A program made the translations under genes and the position numbers. Positions 18,406 through 27,288 of a DNA stretch of 64,000 bases are shown one piece after another. The DNA lies in contig NZ_LS999521.1 of the NCBI RefSeq assembly GCF_900520355.1, positions 3,162,001 through 3,226,000 on the forward strand, read 5' to 3'. The notes beneath the pieces are model-generated. The model worked only from the letters and a program-made list of their open reading frames with translations. It was not told where the DNA came from and made no database searches. Each line of letters begins with the position of its first letter. Position 1 is the stretch's first letter. The DNA is from Acinetobacter calcoaceticus. Its GTDB lineage: Bacteria; Pseudomonadota; Gammaproteobacteria; Pseudomonadales; Moraxellaceae.

Positions 18406-19461
18406 TTAAGTATTCGATTCAGATAAATCATTTACATTCCAACGATTTGCTCTTTTAAAGGTTCCGACATCGTTAAATCGAACACCCATATCACGCATGA
18501 CTTTATGGGCAACAGGCGCAGTCATTTGTCGAATGTAGAAAGGCTCTTTCACTACAAAATGATGAATGGCATGCGTCGAACCAAAGTTAAAACAGAACAA
18601 TTGGAACGGTATCATCCACCACGGTGTTAATACTTGCGTTTGTTGAATCACATTGCCCAATTCAACATCACCGTAGTAATGCATATTGCTTGTCACAAAG
18701 TGCAGACAGAAAGTACGCAGCACATTTGGCGCAATCCACACCACAGTCAGAATATTAATCACATGCATAACATTTAGGGTTGTAGCTGACCATGCGATCG
18801 GTGCATTTGCCAAGCTTGAGATCATATCAACTGCATGGAAGCCTAAAAAGATATACCAAAGAGACCAATGAATAATTCCAAGTGGAAAATAAGCTAAGAA
18901 CGCACGTTTAAAAATAACTTTTCTAACAGTCCAATTGCTTGCAGCAATAATGCGTAGCAAAACTGCAAAGCCATTATCACCAATCGCGACGAGTCGGCGA
19001 ATGCTCCACTGCTCTCCATTGGTGAGCGCTCTTTCTTCTAAATCGACCTCAGTGCCTGAATTTTTATGATGATTAAAATGAAGCTCACGGCGTTTCCACG
19101 GGTTAATGGTACTTGGGCGAGCTAACCACACTAGACCCATCATAAGGTGATGTGCCCATGGTTTTTTTCTAAAATACATCCAGTGAATCAGGTCGTGTTC
19201 TAACTCATGGGTAAGAGATGCAAAAAATGCAATCATTGGAATTGCGAACCAAGCTGAAAGCTGATTATTTATATAGAGCACGGCCGTAGCAATCATTCCA
19301 ACGAGGGAAATAAATAGAATCATCGCTCCTATCGCGTTTTGATGGTTCAAAATGGGATGGCGTTTGCGTAAAGCCACACCTTCTGCCGTGACCACTTTTT
19401 TAATGTGTTCCGTTTTTTCGCTATCAGTCATTCCAGCAGGATTTTTATATATGTAGGTCAT
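18406..19461 (-). CDS. Membrane fatty acid desaturase
   Basis: 351 residues with hydrophobic helices and the three histidine boxes of integral-membrane di-iron desaturases/hydroxylases: HELEHDLIH (85-93), HFNHH (128-132) and HAIHH near residue 305. The substrate may be acyl lipid or another hydrophobic molecule. A 29-bp motif lies 65 bp upstream of the start, shared with the FadL-like operon promoter, and the divergent AraC gene is the likely regulator. No electron-transfer partner gene lies next to it. Confidence 0.88.
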   Translation of the reverse strand: MTYIYKNPAGMTDSEKTEHIKKVVTAEGVALRKRHPILNHQNAIGAMILFISLVGMIATAVLYINNQLSAWFAIPMIAFFASLTHELEHDLIHWMYFRKKPWAHHLMMGLVWLARPSTINPWKRRELHFNHHKNSGTEVDLEERALTNGEQWSIRRLVAIGDNGFAVLLRIIAASNWTVRKVIFKRAFLAYFPLGIIHWSLWYIFLGFHAVDMISSLANAPIAWSATTLNVMHVINILTVVWIAPNVLRTFCLHFVTSNMHYYGDVELGNVIQQTQVLTPWWMIPFQLFCFNFGSTHAIHHFVVKEPFYIRQMTAPVAHKVMRDMGVRFNDVGTFKRANRWNVNDLSESNT

Positions 19462-19525
19462 CCGTTATTCCTCAGTTTTCTCATGTTCCTACTTTATTTA
19501 TATCTACCTTTGTATGCTTAACTCG

Positions 19526-19554
19526 AAACGCCAATCTATTAGCCATAGATGCCA
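19526..19554 (-). promoter_or_regulatory. Putative AraC operator, copy 1 (desaturase promoter)
   Basis: 29-bp sequence that begins AAACGCCAAT and ends GATGCCA on the plus strand. It lies 65 bp before the desaturase start and 95 bp before the AraC gene start. A same-length, ungapped copy in the same orientation lies at 24493-24521 before the FadL-like gene. The two conserved blocks about 20 bp apart suit an AraC-type protein with two half-sites. Confidence 0.6.
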
Positions 19555-19648
19555 AAATGTAAAAAGCAGAGATAAACAAAAGATCTTTTATTTTTGAAAT
19601 CTTTTATAATGAGGTGAGGAATATGAGTCACAAGTTATAGGATATAAC

Positions 19649-20656
19649 ATGCCACAGACAGCAACGGCACTGGCTAGCTGGGTTAAAGCGATTCAAAAAG
19701 CGCTTGAGAAAGCAGGTGTAGATAGCCAACCTTTATTAAAACAAGCTGGTTTAGATGTTCAGGCCCTAAACGATCCAGATGCGCGCTATTCATTAAAAAA
19801 CACAGCAAATTTATGGAAATTAGCCGTTCAAGCGACTCAGGACTCATGCTTTGGCCTTAAAGTTGCCAGCCAAGTCAATCAAAATACATTTCATGTGTTG
19901 GGCCATTCACTCATTACCAGCACAACACTAAAAGAAATGTTTTTAAGAATTATTCGTTACTTCCGCATAGTGACCGACATTCCTGAACTTGAGTTTTATG
20001 GCGAGGGAAAAAATCATTATTTCGTTATTCATGTTCCCGACGAAGTTCAACCCGAATCTATTGATGCTTTTATCTCTGTTTTTATTCGTTCAAGTCGCGC
20101 GTTACAAGGTTCTGTTTTTTCGCCATTACGTATTGAACTGAGACGCTCGGAACCCGAAGATCTAGAAACTTTTCAAAGTATTTTAAAAGCCCCGACTGTG
20201 TTTAATGCCCTCAAAGACATGATTGTATTTGACACAGCAACCATAGAGCAGCCTTTAGACGGTGGGAACCCTAGCCTCACCCAAGAATATGATGAGATTA
20301 TTAATCGTTATCTCGCACGCTTTGATAAAGAAAATATATTGGCTCGTGTGAAAGTAAAACTCATTGAAAAATTATCTACAGGCGACTTTCAACAGCAAGA
20401 CGTTGCGAAAAGTTTAGGCTTAAGTATACGAAGTCTGCAACGCAAGCTTTCGGCAGAAAATACCTCTTATAGCGAGCTACTCGACAATACCCGGCACGAA
20501 CTCGCTTTGTCGTATATTAAAAACTCAAGCCACAATATTACCGAAATTGCCTATATTCTTGGCTTTACCGATGTGAGTAGTTTTACACGTGCTTTTCGAC
20601 GCTGGACAGATTTATCACCGCTACACTATCGGGAAAAGCATCTGTCTTGTTCTTAA
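19649..20656 (+). CDS. AraC-family transcriptional regulator
   Basis: 335 residues: an N-terminal effector domain of the OruR/arabinose-binding-like type (GHSLITSTTLKEMFLRIIRY) and a C-terminal double helix-turn-helix from about 235 on (VAKSLGLSIRSLQRKLSAEN and ITEIAYILGFTDVSSFTRAF). It is divergent from the desaturase. Two copies of a likely operator place the desaturase and the FadL-BASS-amidohydrolase operon under its control. The inducer is unknown; relatives respond to lipophilic compounds. Confidence 0.93.
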   Translation: MPQTATALASWVKAIQKALEKAGVDSQPLLKQAGLDVQALNDPDARYSLKNTANLWKLAVQATQDSCFGLKVASQVNQNTFHVLGHSLITSTTLKEMFLRIIRYFRIVTDIPELEFYGEGKNHYFVIHVPDEVQPESIDAFISVFIRSSRALQGSVFSPLRIELRRSEPEDLETFQSILKAPTVFNALKDMIVFDTATIEQPLDGGNPSLTQEYDEIINRYLARFDKENILARVKVKLIEKLSTGDFQQQDVAKSLGLSIRSLQRKLSAENTSYSELLDNTRHELALSYIKNSSHNITEIAYILGFTDVSSFTRAFRRWTDLSPLHYREKHLSCS

Positions 20657-20675
20657 ATTTTTAAAAATTTTAGAT

Positions 20676-20706
20676 AAAAAAAGATGCATTCATATGCATC
20701 TTTTTT
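20676..20706. terminator. Bidirectional terminator between AraC and amidohydrolase genes
   Basis: Stem AAAAAAGATGCAT / ATGCATCTTTTTT with a 4-base loop, A-tract on one side and T-tract on the other. It sits between two convergent genes and serves both. Confidence 0.85.
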
Positions 20707-20715
20707 ATGAATATT

Positions 20716-22083
20716 TTATTTTTTATTTAAAAGTTCAAGCATGGACACTGTGGTGACTTTAGCCCCGACTGGCAAGGCTTTTAAATCTACAACATAGTTC
20801 GGACTGTGCGGAATGTAAGGTGCGGGTTTGCCTTGCTTTACTGCATTTGCAAACACAACTGGATCTGCCACACCAATAAACATAAAGTTAAATGGAATGT
20901 CTTTTTGTTCACCTAACAAATGGTGCACATCTTCTGAACCCATAACTGGAGGAAAATTGGTTAAAACCTGTTTGTCGCCTAATAACGCTTTTAGTGGCCC
21001 ATTTAAACGGGCAGAAAATTCTTTATTGTTGACTACAGGCGTGCTTGAACCTTTGAATGTAAAAGTTGGCAATTGATCTTTACCCATACCTTGCATTTGG
21101 GCTGTGCCTTCACTCATAAGCTTAATATTATTTAACATGGTTTCACGCACTTTTGGATCAAACCAGCGTAAGTTCATCTTGACCAATGCAGTCGAAGGAA
21201 TCACGTTATTCGAATTTCCAGCTTGGATCGAGCCAATTGATAAAACTGCTGCTTGTTGTGGATCAACTGTATTTCCCATAATAGTCTGATATTGGGTAAT
21301 CGCATTTGCAGCCATGCTAATTGGGTTTTTGGTTAACATGGGTAATGAGCCATGCCCACCTACACCTTTAAATAGAACATCAAGCTGATCGGTTCCCGCC
21401 ATGCGTGGTCCTGGTGCATTAATGACCACTCCAACAGGCGCTGGTGTGGTATGAACTGCAAAGAAATAATCGGGTTTAGGTAAATTGTATTTCGTCCACA
21501 AACCATCAGTCACCATTGCTTTAGCACCCGTTATAGGCTCTTCAGCAGGTTGTGCCACTAAAATAATGGTTCCGCTCCATTCCTTTTTCAAAGCCACCAT
21601 GGTTTTTGCCATACTGAGCATCCATGTCACATGTGCATCGTGACCACACATATGAGCAACAGGTGTTTCGGTTCCATCATCGAGTTTTACCCGCACTTTA
21701 CTTGCGTATGGTAGACCAGTTGCTTCTTGAACAGTATTGGCATCCATGTCGGCACGGTACATGACCGTTGGCCCTGCACCATTTTTCAAAATGCCGACCA
21801 CGCCTGTTTTTGCTATTCCGGTTTTAACATCAAACCCTAATGACTTAAGCTCTTTGGCAACAATGGCAGAAGTGCGGGTTTCCATAAACCCCAATTCTGG
21901 GTGCTCATGAATGTCTTTATAGACCTTACTTAACCATTCTGTTTGGCCATCAATAATGTTTAACGCTTTTTGCGAAACCGCTGGCAAAGTTGTTGGACTT
22001 GCTTCTGCATGAAGGACAGTTCCATAGCCTGAAATCAAAGTTGATAACCCTAAAAATAAGGTATTTTTAAAAAATTTGATCAT
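20716..22083 (-). CDS. Secreted M20-family amidohydrolase
   Basis: 455 residues with an N-terminal signal peptide (about 1-28). M20D metallopeptidase/amidohydrolase motifs: DIHEHPELGFMETRTS, CGHDAHVTW (metal-binding Cys/His) and AQPAEEP (catalytic Glu). Relatives remove acyl groups from N-acyl amino acids or hydrolyse hippurate-like amides. It is the last gene of the FadL-BASS-amidohydrolase set (34-bp gap). A periplasmic amidase together with a hydrophobic-substrate porin suggests release of an amino acid or acid from an amide conjugate; this is inference. Confidence 0.9.
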   Translation of the reverse strand: MIKFFKNTLFLGLSTLISGYGTVLHAEASPTTLPAVSQKALNIIDGQTEWLSKVYKDIHEHPELGFMETRTSAIVAKELKSLGFDVKTGIAKTGVVGILKNGAGPTVMYRADMDANTVQEATGLPYASKVRVKLDDGTETPVAHMCGHDAHVTWMLSMAKTMVALKKEWSGTIILVAQPAEEPITGAKAMVTDGLWTKYNLPKPDYFFAVHTTPAPVGVVINAPGPRMAGTDQLDVLFKGVGGHGSLPMLTKNPISMAANAITQYQTIMGNTVDPQQAAVLSIGSIQAGNSNNVIPSTALVKMNLRWFDPKVRETMLNNIKLMSEGTAQMQGMGKDQLPTFTFKGSSTPVVNNKEFSARLNGPLKALLGDKQVLTNFPPVMGSEDVHHLLGEQKDIPFNFMFIGVADPVVFANAVKQGKPAPYIPHSPNYVVDLKALPVGAKVTTVSMLELLNKK

Positions 22084-22117
22084 TATGAATAAAGCTCCGT
22101 TTTAATAATCTTTGCAG

Positions 22118-23005
22118 TTAGTTAATAATTATTTTGTTTTTAGCTAAATCTTTCTTTTCTAATCGATTCAATAATGTACCAAACAGCGTTGCCATTACAT
22201 ACATTAAGATTGAATACACGGCTGCTGGCATAGCTGCGTCTGAGCTCGCCATAACAGTTAAAGCAATTGTTAACGCTAAGGTACTGTTATGAATTCCTAT
22301 TTCAAAAGCACAGGCTTTGGCTTGAAAGCTATTAATACCAAATAAACGAGGCACCAAATAACCAATCAAAAGACTACAAATACAGAAAAGTAAAGTTGCT
22401 CCACCCACTAGCCCAATGTAGTTGAGAAGTTTTTGATAGTCTTTGGCAATCGCGAGCGCAATAACAAAAAGTAAAAATACAATTGCGAAAACACGAACGG
22501 GGTTATTTAACCTTTCTGCAAATTTTGGTGAGAAATGTCTGATCAACATCCCAATAATGACGGGAACTAAAATAATAACAAACACCTGAATTATTTTAGA
22601 AAATTGCAATCCAACGTGTTGTTCACTTGCAACGAAATGTAGTAATGCAAAGTTCACAATCAATGGCAATGTAAAAGCAGCAAGCACTGAATTTATCGCA
22701 GTTAAAGTAATATTAAGTGCAATATCACCCTTATATAAATAGCTAAATAAATTTGCAGTGGCACCCCCTGGTGAAGCCGCAAGTAACATCAGCCCGACAG
22801 CAATCATTGGTGGTAAAGCAAAAACCTTACAAATAACAAATGCAATACTTACTAAAATAACGAGCTGGCAAAACAATGCAACAAACACCGCTTTGGGGTG
22901 CTGGCGAACACGTTTAAAATCTTTGAGGGTTAATTCTAGCCCCATACCAGCCATAATAATGGCCAAAGCTATGGGTAAGAATATGGTAATTATCAATGAA
23001 TCCAT
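22118..23005 (-). CDS. Bile acid:sodium symporter family (BASS) transporter
   Basis: 295 residues with about nine or ten hydrophobic helices and the family's LLAASPGGATANLFSYL (76-92) and CAFEIGIHNSTLALTIAL motifs (two crossing-helix regions). BASS members move organic acids with sodium. It is preceded by the FadL-like gene (33-bp gap) and followed by the amidohydrolase, so it probably imports an organic acid liberated in the periplasm. Confidence 0.92.
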   Translation of the reverse strand: MDSLIITIFLPIALAIIMAGMGLELTLKDFKRVRQHPKAVFVALFCQLVILVSIAFVICKVFALPPMIAVGLMLLAASPGGATANLFSYLYKGDIALNITLTAINSVLAAFTLPLIVNFALLHFVASEQHVGLQFSKIIQVFVIILVPVIIGMLIRHFSPKFAERLNNPVRVFAIVFLLFVIALAIAKDYQKLLNYIGLVGGATLLFCICSLLIGYLVPRLFGINSFQAKACAFEIGIHNSTLALTIALTVMASSDAAMPAAVYSILMYVMATLFGTLLNRLEKKDLAKNKIIIN

Positions 23006-23037
23006 TCTCTATTTCCTCTTTTAATTTTTTGTATTAT

Positions 23038-24423
23038 TTAGAATTTATAACCAATCTTGAGTCCATACCCAATCGAGTGATTATCCTTAAACTCCCCTAC
23101 ATAATAATCACTACCGGCCTGCGCGCCAAGCTGAGCTTTTGCATCACCTAGCCAGTAATATTTCACACCACCAGAAATAAAGTATTGTGGTGTTGGGCTA
23201 AATTGAGCACCAAATCCTAAATTATAATATCCATCGGTTGGGCCACCCGTTGAAACTTTATCGCCTACACCTGAGTCCCAACCGACCGAAACAGAACCTA
23301 ACCATTTAGGTGAAAAACGTTGCCCTAACCCTAAATTTAAAGACCATTGGTCTTCATCATAACGAACTAAATTCAGCCCTTCAGGACGGCTTGGTGTTGC
23401 TAACACTCCAATAGCTTTTGAAATTTCACCAAAACGATAAGGTTGTAGCGCCAATTCACTCCAATTTACCCAACGTAAACTTCCGAACAATAAAGTTCCC
23501 TGACGTAAACCGGTTTGAAACTCTAAATTCACTGAGTCTGGAGATTTAAATTTGGTTGTGCCAGAACCTTCGTCATGAGGTAATTCTAAAATAATTTGAT
23601 TTAAATAGTTTTTCTTTTGCTCGGTCATCTGCCCGATAGAAATCATATAGTCGAGATGTTGGCTAACTAAATCGCGTCCTTGCTGAGTCGTTAACATATC
23701 AATTAACGGTGCATTTTCAGTCGCGTTTACTTTGTGGGTAATGGCAGAGCGATAGGTAAGTGAAACTTTAACGGCCTTTTCAGGAATTTGATAAGCCAGT
23801 CCAGCTAACCAACCCCAATCGCCCACAGTTTTAGTTTGAAAGTCATAGCCATTATAAAGACTAAATATATTTCCTCTTAAACTGACCTGACTTTTGAAGG
23901 TTTGATAAACTGGCCCTGCAAAAATATTCCAGTTTTTATTAGGCTGATATCCGGCAATGAAGCTGAAACTTTGCATATCAAATTCTGATTTAGCATTTCC
24001 TATAGGAACTTGACCAGAAGTCGCATTTGCAAGGCTTGTAGCCGTTATACCGGGAAGCATGACCGTATCTTTTGGCGTTGCTACAAAGCCATTTACGCCA
24101 GAATATTCGGTGTCAGCACCAAAAGGCTGATCGTAAAGCAACCCAAATGAATAATGCGGTGCAATCTGAAACTTTAAAGCCGCAGTCGGCCGATAATCTG
24201 TATTGGCAATATCAGAAATTGGTTGATGTGAAGGGTTCGTACCAGATTCCACTCCTTTTAAATCCGTATCTGTCACGCCTAAACTGGCTTCAAAGTAATT
24301 TCCCGGTTGTAAAAATGCTGAGATGGATTGGCCTGTTTTATCAAATGCAGCAGCATGTAATACACTTGTACAAATTGAAGCGATTCCCAATACTAATGTT
24401 CTATTTCTTACTACAAAAATCAT
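23038..24423 (-). CDS. FadL/OmpP1-family outer membrane porin
   Basis: 461 residues from the ATG at 24423, which has AGGATGG just upstream. An in-frame extension to 24522 is rejected because it runs through the operator-like 29-bp motif and hides the signal peptide (LVLGIASICTSVLHAAAF). FadL-type beta-barrel features: NYFEASLGVTD, repeated amphipathic strands and a C-terminal aromatic residue (YGLKIGYKF). These porins take up fatty acids and aromatic hydrophobics. First gene of the operon. Confidence 0.9.
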   Translation of the reverse strand: MIFVVRNRTLVLGIASICTSVLHAAAFDKTGQSISAFLQPGNYFEASLGVTDTDLKGVESGTNPSHQPISDIANTDYRPTAALKFQIAPHYSFGLLYDQPFGADTEYSGVNGFVATPKDTVMLPGITATSLANATSGQVPIGNAKSEFDMQSFSFIAGYQPNKNWNIFAGPVYQTFKSQVSLRGNIFSLYNGYDFQTKTVGDWGWLAGLAYQIPEKAVKVSLTYRSAITHKVNATENAPLIDMLTTQQGRDLVSQHLDYMISIGQMTEQKKNYLNQIILELPHDEGSGTTKFKSPDSVNLEFQTGLRQGTLLFGSLRWVNWSELALQPYRFGEISKAIGVLATPSRPEGLNLVRYDEDQWSLNLGLGQRFSPKWLGSVSVGWDSGVGDKVSTGGPTDGYYNLGFGAQFSPTPQYFISGGVKYYWLGDAKAQLGAQAGSDYYVGEFKDNHSIGYGLKIGYKF

Positions 24424-24819
24424 GGATCCATCCTGGATTTTTTTATTTTGATTGTTCACTTTATTTAGATTTTGAGTGGTGCGCTTAGCCCCAAACGCCA
24501 ATTCGTTGACTGTGGATGCCATATTTAAAAATTATAAGATTGCCTCTCTGAAATGAGATAAGCCCTTTTGAACTCAAGATTAAAGACGACGATGATTTAA
24601 AACTTTCAGATAATTTTTTAAGAAACTTTTGTATTTATTGCTGTTGATATTAAAGCGCATGATAGATTTCCCAATCCTTCATATCTCTATAAATCACGGC
24701 ACACCAAACGAGAAATGCTAAAGCGATGATATTTATATACCTTTGCTTTAGCTTATAAATTTATCGGATATACAGTCAGTAGATTAAGATAGTACATACA
24801 TCAGCAAGTAAATCTTCCG
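24424..24819. other. Intergenic region between FadL-like and DcaP-like genes
   Basis: Contains the AraC operator copy and an 8-bp inverted repeat, GCTAAAGC (24717-24724) and GCTTTAGC (24745-24752), about 70 bp after the porin stop. The latter lacks a U-run, so it may be an operator or a weak terminator. No gene is seen. Confidence 0.45.
24493..24521 (-). promoter_or_regulatory. Putative AraC operator, copy 2 (FadL operon promoter)
   Basis: 29-bp sequence that begins AAACGCCAAT and ends GATGCCA on the plus strand, 70 bp before the FadL-like start. It matches copy 1 at 19526-19554 without gaps; blocks of 10 and 7 bases at the ends are identical and the middle differs mostly by transitions. Confidence 0.6.
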
Positions 24820-26082
24820 CTAAAATTCATATTTCGCCATCATTTCTATACGCTTATCTTTCCCTACTTGTTGACTTACGGTGTTGCGCTCGCCATAGAC
24901 ATATTCAACCCCAAAAGTTAGGGGTTTATTGGGTTTAAACATCAGATTAGCCCAGCTCTGTTGTAACTTCTTATTTGCATCTTTTGTTATTACGTCTTTA
25001 TCTTCATAGATCAGTGCACCATGACCTATTGTGCCCCTTAGTTTTTCATTAAATTGATAAGTAAGGCCCAGTTGAAATGCATCAAAATCAATTAATTCGA
25101 CATCATCTCCGTTTTGAATATGACGGACATTATCAGAGGTAGCCAGTAATAATTTATTGTCTCCAGAAACATGCGAATAGTTGCTATTAAATAATAAAGA
25201 TGGTGTGATTTTATAGCGAAGACCTAATGCTGCACCCCATCCCATTTTAGTTTCATCATTTTCATTACGTAGACGGATTTCCTGAACTAAACCACGTGCA
25301 GTCATTACGCCTTTATCAGTGGCAAATTCATATTTCAATTTACTTGCCAGTAAAGGCAGACGGTTCTCATCATTGCCTTTTTCTAAACTTAAGAAATAAG
25401 AGGTGGATGTATTGATTGGCCCTGAATAACGCACCATTGGATTACGATTGGTACCCCCACCTAAAGCGGTATTTGAATCTAGCATTTCTGGCGCGGTTTC
25501 AGTGGAAAGAAAAGTAGACGTCGTTTGACCGATCAACCAACGATCATAATTTAAATAGACATGTCGCAGACGGGCATTATCTTTATTCGGTCCACCACGG
25601 AAATCTATTTCAAGTTTTCCTTTTAACGTTTGTTCTCCTACAGGAGTACTAAAATCTAAACCAATACGAGAGGCATTTACGGTCGAATCCAAGCGATCTT
25701 CAGTAGATTGCTTATCAGGATCCCCTTCTAGTAACACACTATTAATGCGGTTAAACATACCTTTCGCACCTTCAAACTGATAGGCAGTATCAGCACGAAC
25801 AAATCCGTACAAATTCACATCAGCACCGGATTTTGTTTGCCATTTGAATATAGCTTGATTATTTTTTTCTGCCGGCGCGCCAATACTTGCTGTAGATACG
25901 TATGGAACCTGTACGCTAGTCACAGGTCTTGCTTGTTGAGCCTGAAGCATTTGTCGAAGTTCACTCACTTCAGTACGCAATTGTTCAATTTCACTGTTCT
26001 GGTTGGCATGAGTAAATGTAGTAATAGTCGTCAAGCTAGCTATAAATACCGTTAGTCGAGTCTTAGGTGACTTCAATTTCAT
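24820..26082 (-). CDS. DcaP-like trimeric outer membrane porin
   Basis: 420 residues from the ATG at 26082; an ATG four codons upstream (26094) also opens the frame. Signal peptide MKLKSPKTRLTVFIASLTT..., then a coiled coil (IEQLRTEVSELRQMLQAQQ), then a beta-barrel that starts near DVNLYGFVRADTAYQFEG and ends with the typical terminal Phe. Acinetobacter DcaP channels admit dicarboxylates and other anions. It is the last gene of the tct-type set, so it probably provides outer-membrane entry of tricarboxylates. Confidence 0.88.
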   Translation of the reverse strand: MKLKSPKTRLTVFIASLTTITTFTHANQNSEIEQLRTEVSELRQMLQAQQARPVTSVQVPYVSTASIGAPAEKNNQAIFKWQTKSGADVNLYGFVRADTAYQFEGAKGMFNRINSVLLEGDPDKQSTEDRLDSTVNASRIGLDFSTPVGEQTLKGKLEIDFRGGPNKDNARLRHVYLNYDRWLIGQTTSTFLSTETAPEMLDSNTALGGGTNRNPMVRYSGPINTSTSYFLSLEKGNDENRLPLLASKLKYEFATDKGVMTARGLVQEIRLRNENDETKMGWGAALGLRYKITPSLLFNSNYSHVSGDNKLLLATSDNVRHIQNGDDVELIDFDAFQLGLTYQFNEKLRGTIGHGALIYEDKDVITKDANKKLQQSWANLMFKPNKPLTFGVEYVYGERNTVSQQVGKDKRIEMMAKYEF

Positions 26083-26192
26083 TTTAAATTCCATTTGTTT
26101 TATTTCAATAAAGCGTGGTGTTCATCCATTTACAAAAATTGTAGATATACTCTCCCCTTAAATAGCCTTTTCAGCTGTTTGAAATGTCTTAC

Positions 26193-27239
26193 TTACTTTT
26201 TAGATTTAAAAAACAGTTGAAGACTGCGTTGATAAAAGAAATGTGTAGTGAGAATTACAAAAATTAATCTTGAGAGCTGAAAGGCAACTACAATAGGTAC
26301 TGCGAGACCGAGAGCTTTAGCCATGAGGGACATTTCTGCGATGCCTCCGGGAGAGAGACCTAAAATCAAGATTTGTTTTTCTGTATGGCTTAAGTTGACC
26401 AGTAATAACGCAAAGCTGATCGATAACACCAAAGCCAGCAGATTGAATATCAATGTTATCCCAATGAATTTTTTATTTTTTCTTAAAAAGCTAAATGGAA
26501 ATTTGCTGCCTAATGACCAACCAATACAGACTTGACCAAAGGCAGTAAACCATTCAGGCAATCTCATCTGAAGTATTCCGCAAAATGATAACAACCCGAT
26601 AATGGCGAGTGGCCCCAAAATCCAAGCATTCAAAAGATTAAAAAATTGAAAAGCCTTACCCACAAACAGGGCCAGACAAAACAGCAATACGACCTGAAAA
26701 AAGCTAAACTGGTCCGACACTGGTATCTTTAAACCAGTCCATTCGACTTGAAAATAAAGTTCCATAAAAATTGGAACCAGCACAACCAAAATCACAATTC
26801 TCAAACTATGGGCAGCAACGACTTTCTCAACTTGAGCTTGATGCCGTTCTGCAATATTCACCATTTCACTGGCGCTACCAATGGCAGAAGAAAACCATGC
26901 AGTTGCCCAATCCAAGGCATTCACTCGATATTGCAAACCAGCCAGTAACGTACCCAACGCAAGTGACCATGCCAACCCAATTAGAATAAAACCCCAATAT
27001 GCTGCCACTGCTTGTACTAAGGCTGGTGTAAAGTATAAGCCTAAGGCCATACCAATAATGACCTGCCCTATGCGTCGCCAATGGGGATCACAGGCAAGTG
27101 GATGGCCAACGCTACCGAACAATAAGGCTGTCAATAAAGGCCCAAGCAACCAAGGCAGGGGAATATGTAAATATTTGGCAATTAAAGCTCCGACCAGAGC
27201 AATTGCTAATCCTTTGAGATTTGAGCTTATTTTTTCCAT
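26193..27239 (-). CDS. AbrB-family membrane protein
   Basis: 348 residues from the ATG at 27239. About ten hydrophobic helices in two similar halves, each with a GPLL/GPLA turn (PLPWLLGPLLTALLFG and AWILGPLAIIGLLSF) and GMALGLY/GWSLGSK. It belongs to the AbrB membrane family often mis-annotated as ammonia monooxygenase. Such genes frequently accompany TctA-type transporters. It lies 49 bp after tctA, so co-transcription is likely. Its function is unknown. Confidence 0.8.
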   Translation of the reverse strand: MEKISSNLKGLAIALVGALIAKYLHIPLPWLLGPLLTALLFGSVGHPLACDPHWRRIGQVIIGMALGLYFTPALVQAVAAYWGFILIGLAWSLALGTLLAGLQYRVNALDWATAWFSSAIGSASEMVNIAERHQAQVEKVVAAHSLRIVILVVLVPIFMELYFQVEWTGLKIPVSDQFSFFQVVLLFCLALFVGKAFQFFNLLNAWILGPLAIIGLLSFCGILQMRLPEWFTAFGQVCIGWSLGSKFPFSFLRKNKKFIGITLIFNLLALVLSISFALLLVNLSHTEKQILILGLSPGGIAEMSLMAKALGLAVPIVVAFQLSRLIFVILTTHFFYQRSLQLFFKSKK

Positions 27240-27288
27240 AATTCTGAGCAATAATAGTCAACGAATGCTGACTATTATTGCTGTCCTA

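Noticed and set aside
24424..24522. N-terminal extension of the FadL-like protein
   Set aside because: It buries the signal peptide and overlaps the AraC operator copy; the ATG at 24423 has a better ribosome site.
26193..27239. Ammonia monooxygenase
   Set aside because: The AbrB membrane family is often so labelled, but the sequence has duplicated transporter-like helices and no monooxygenase motif.
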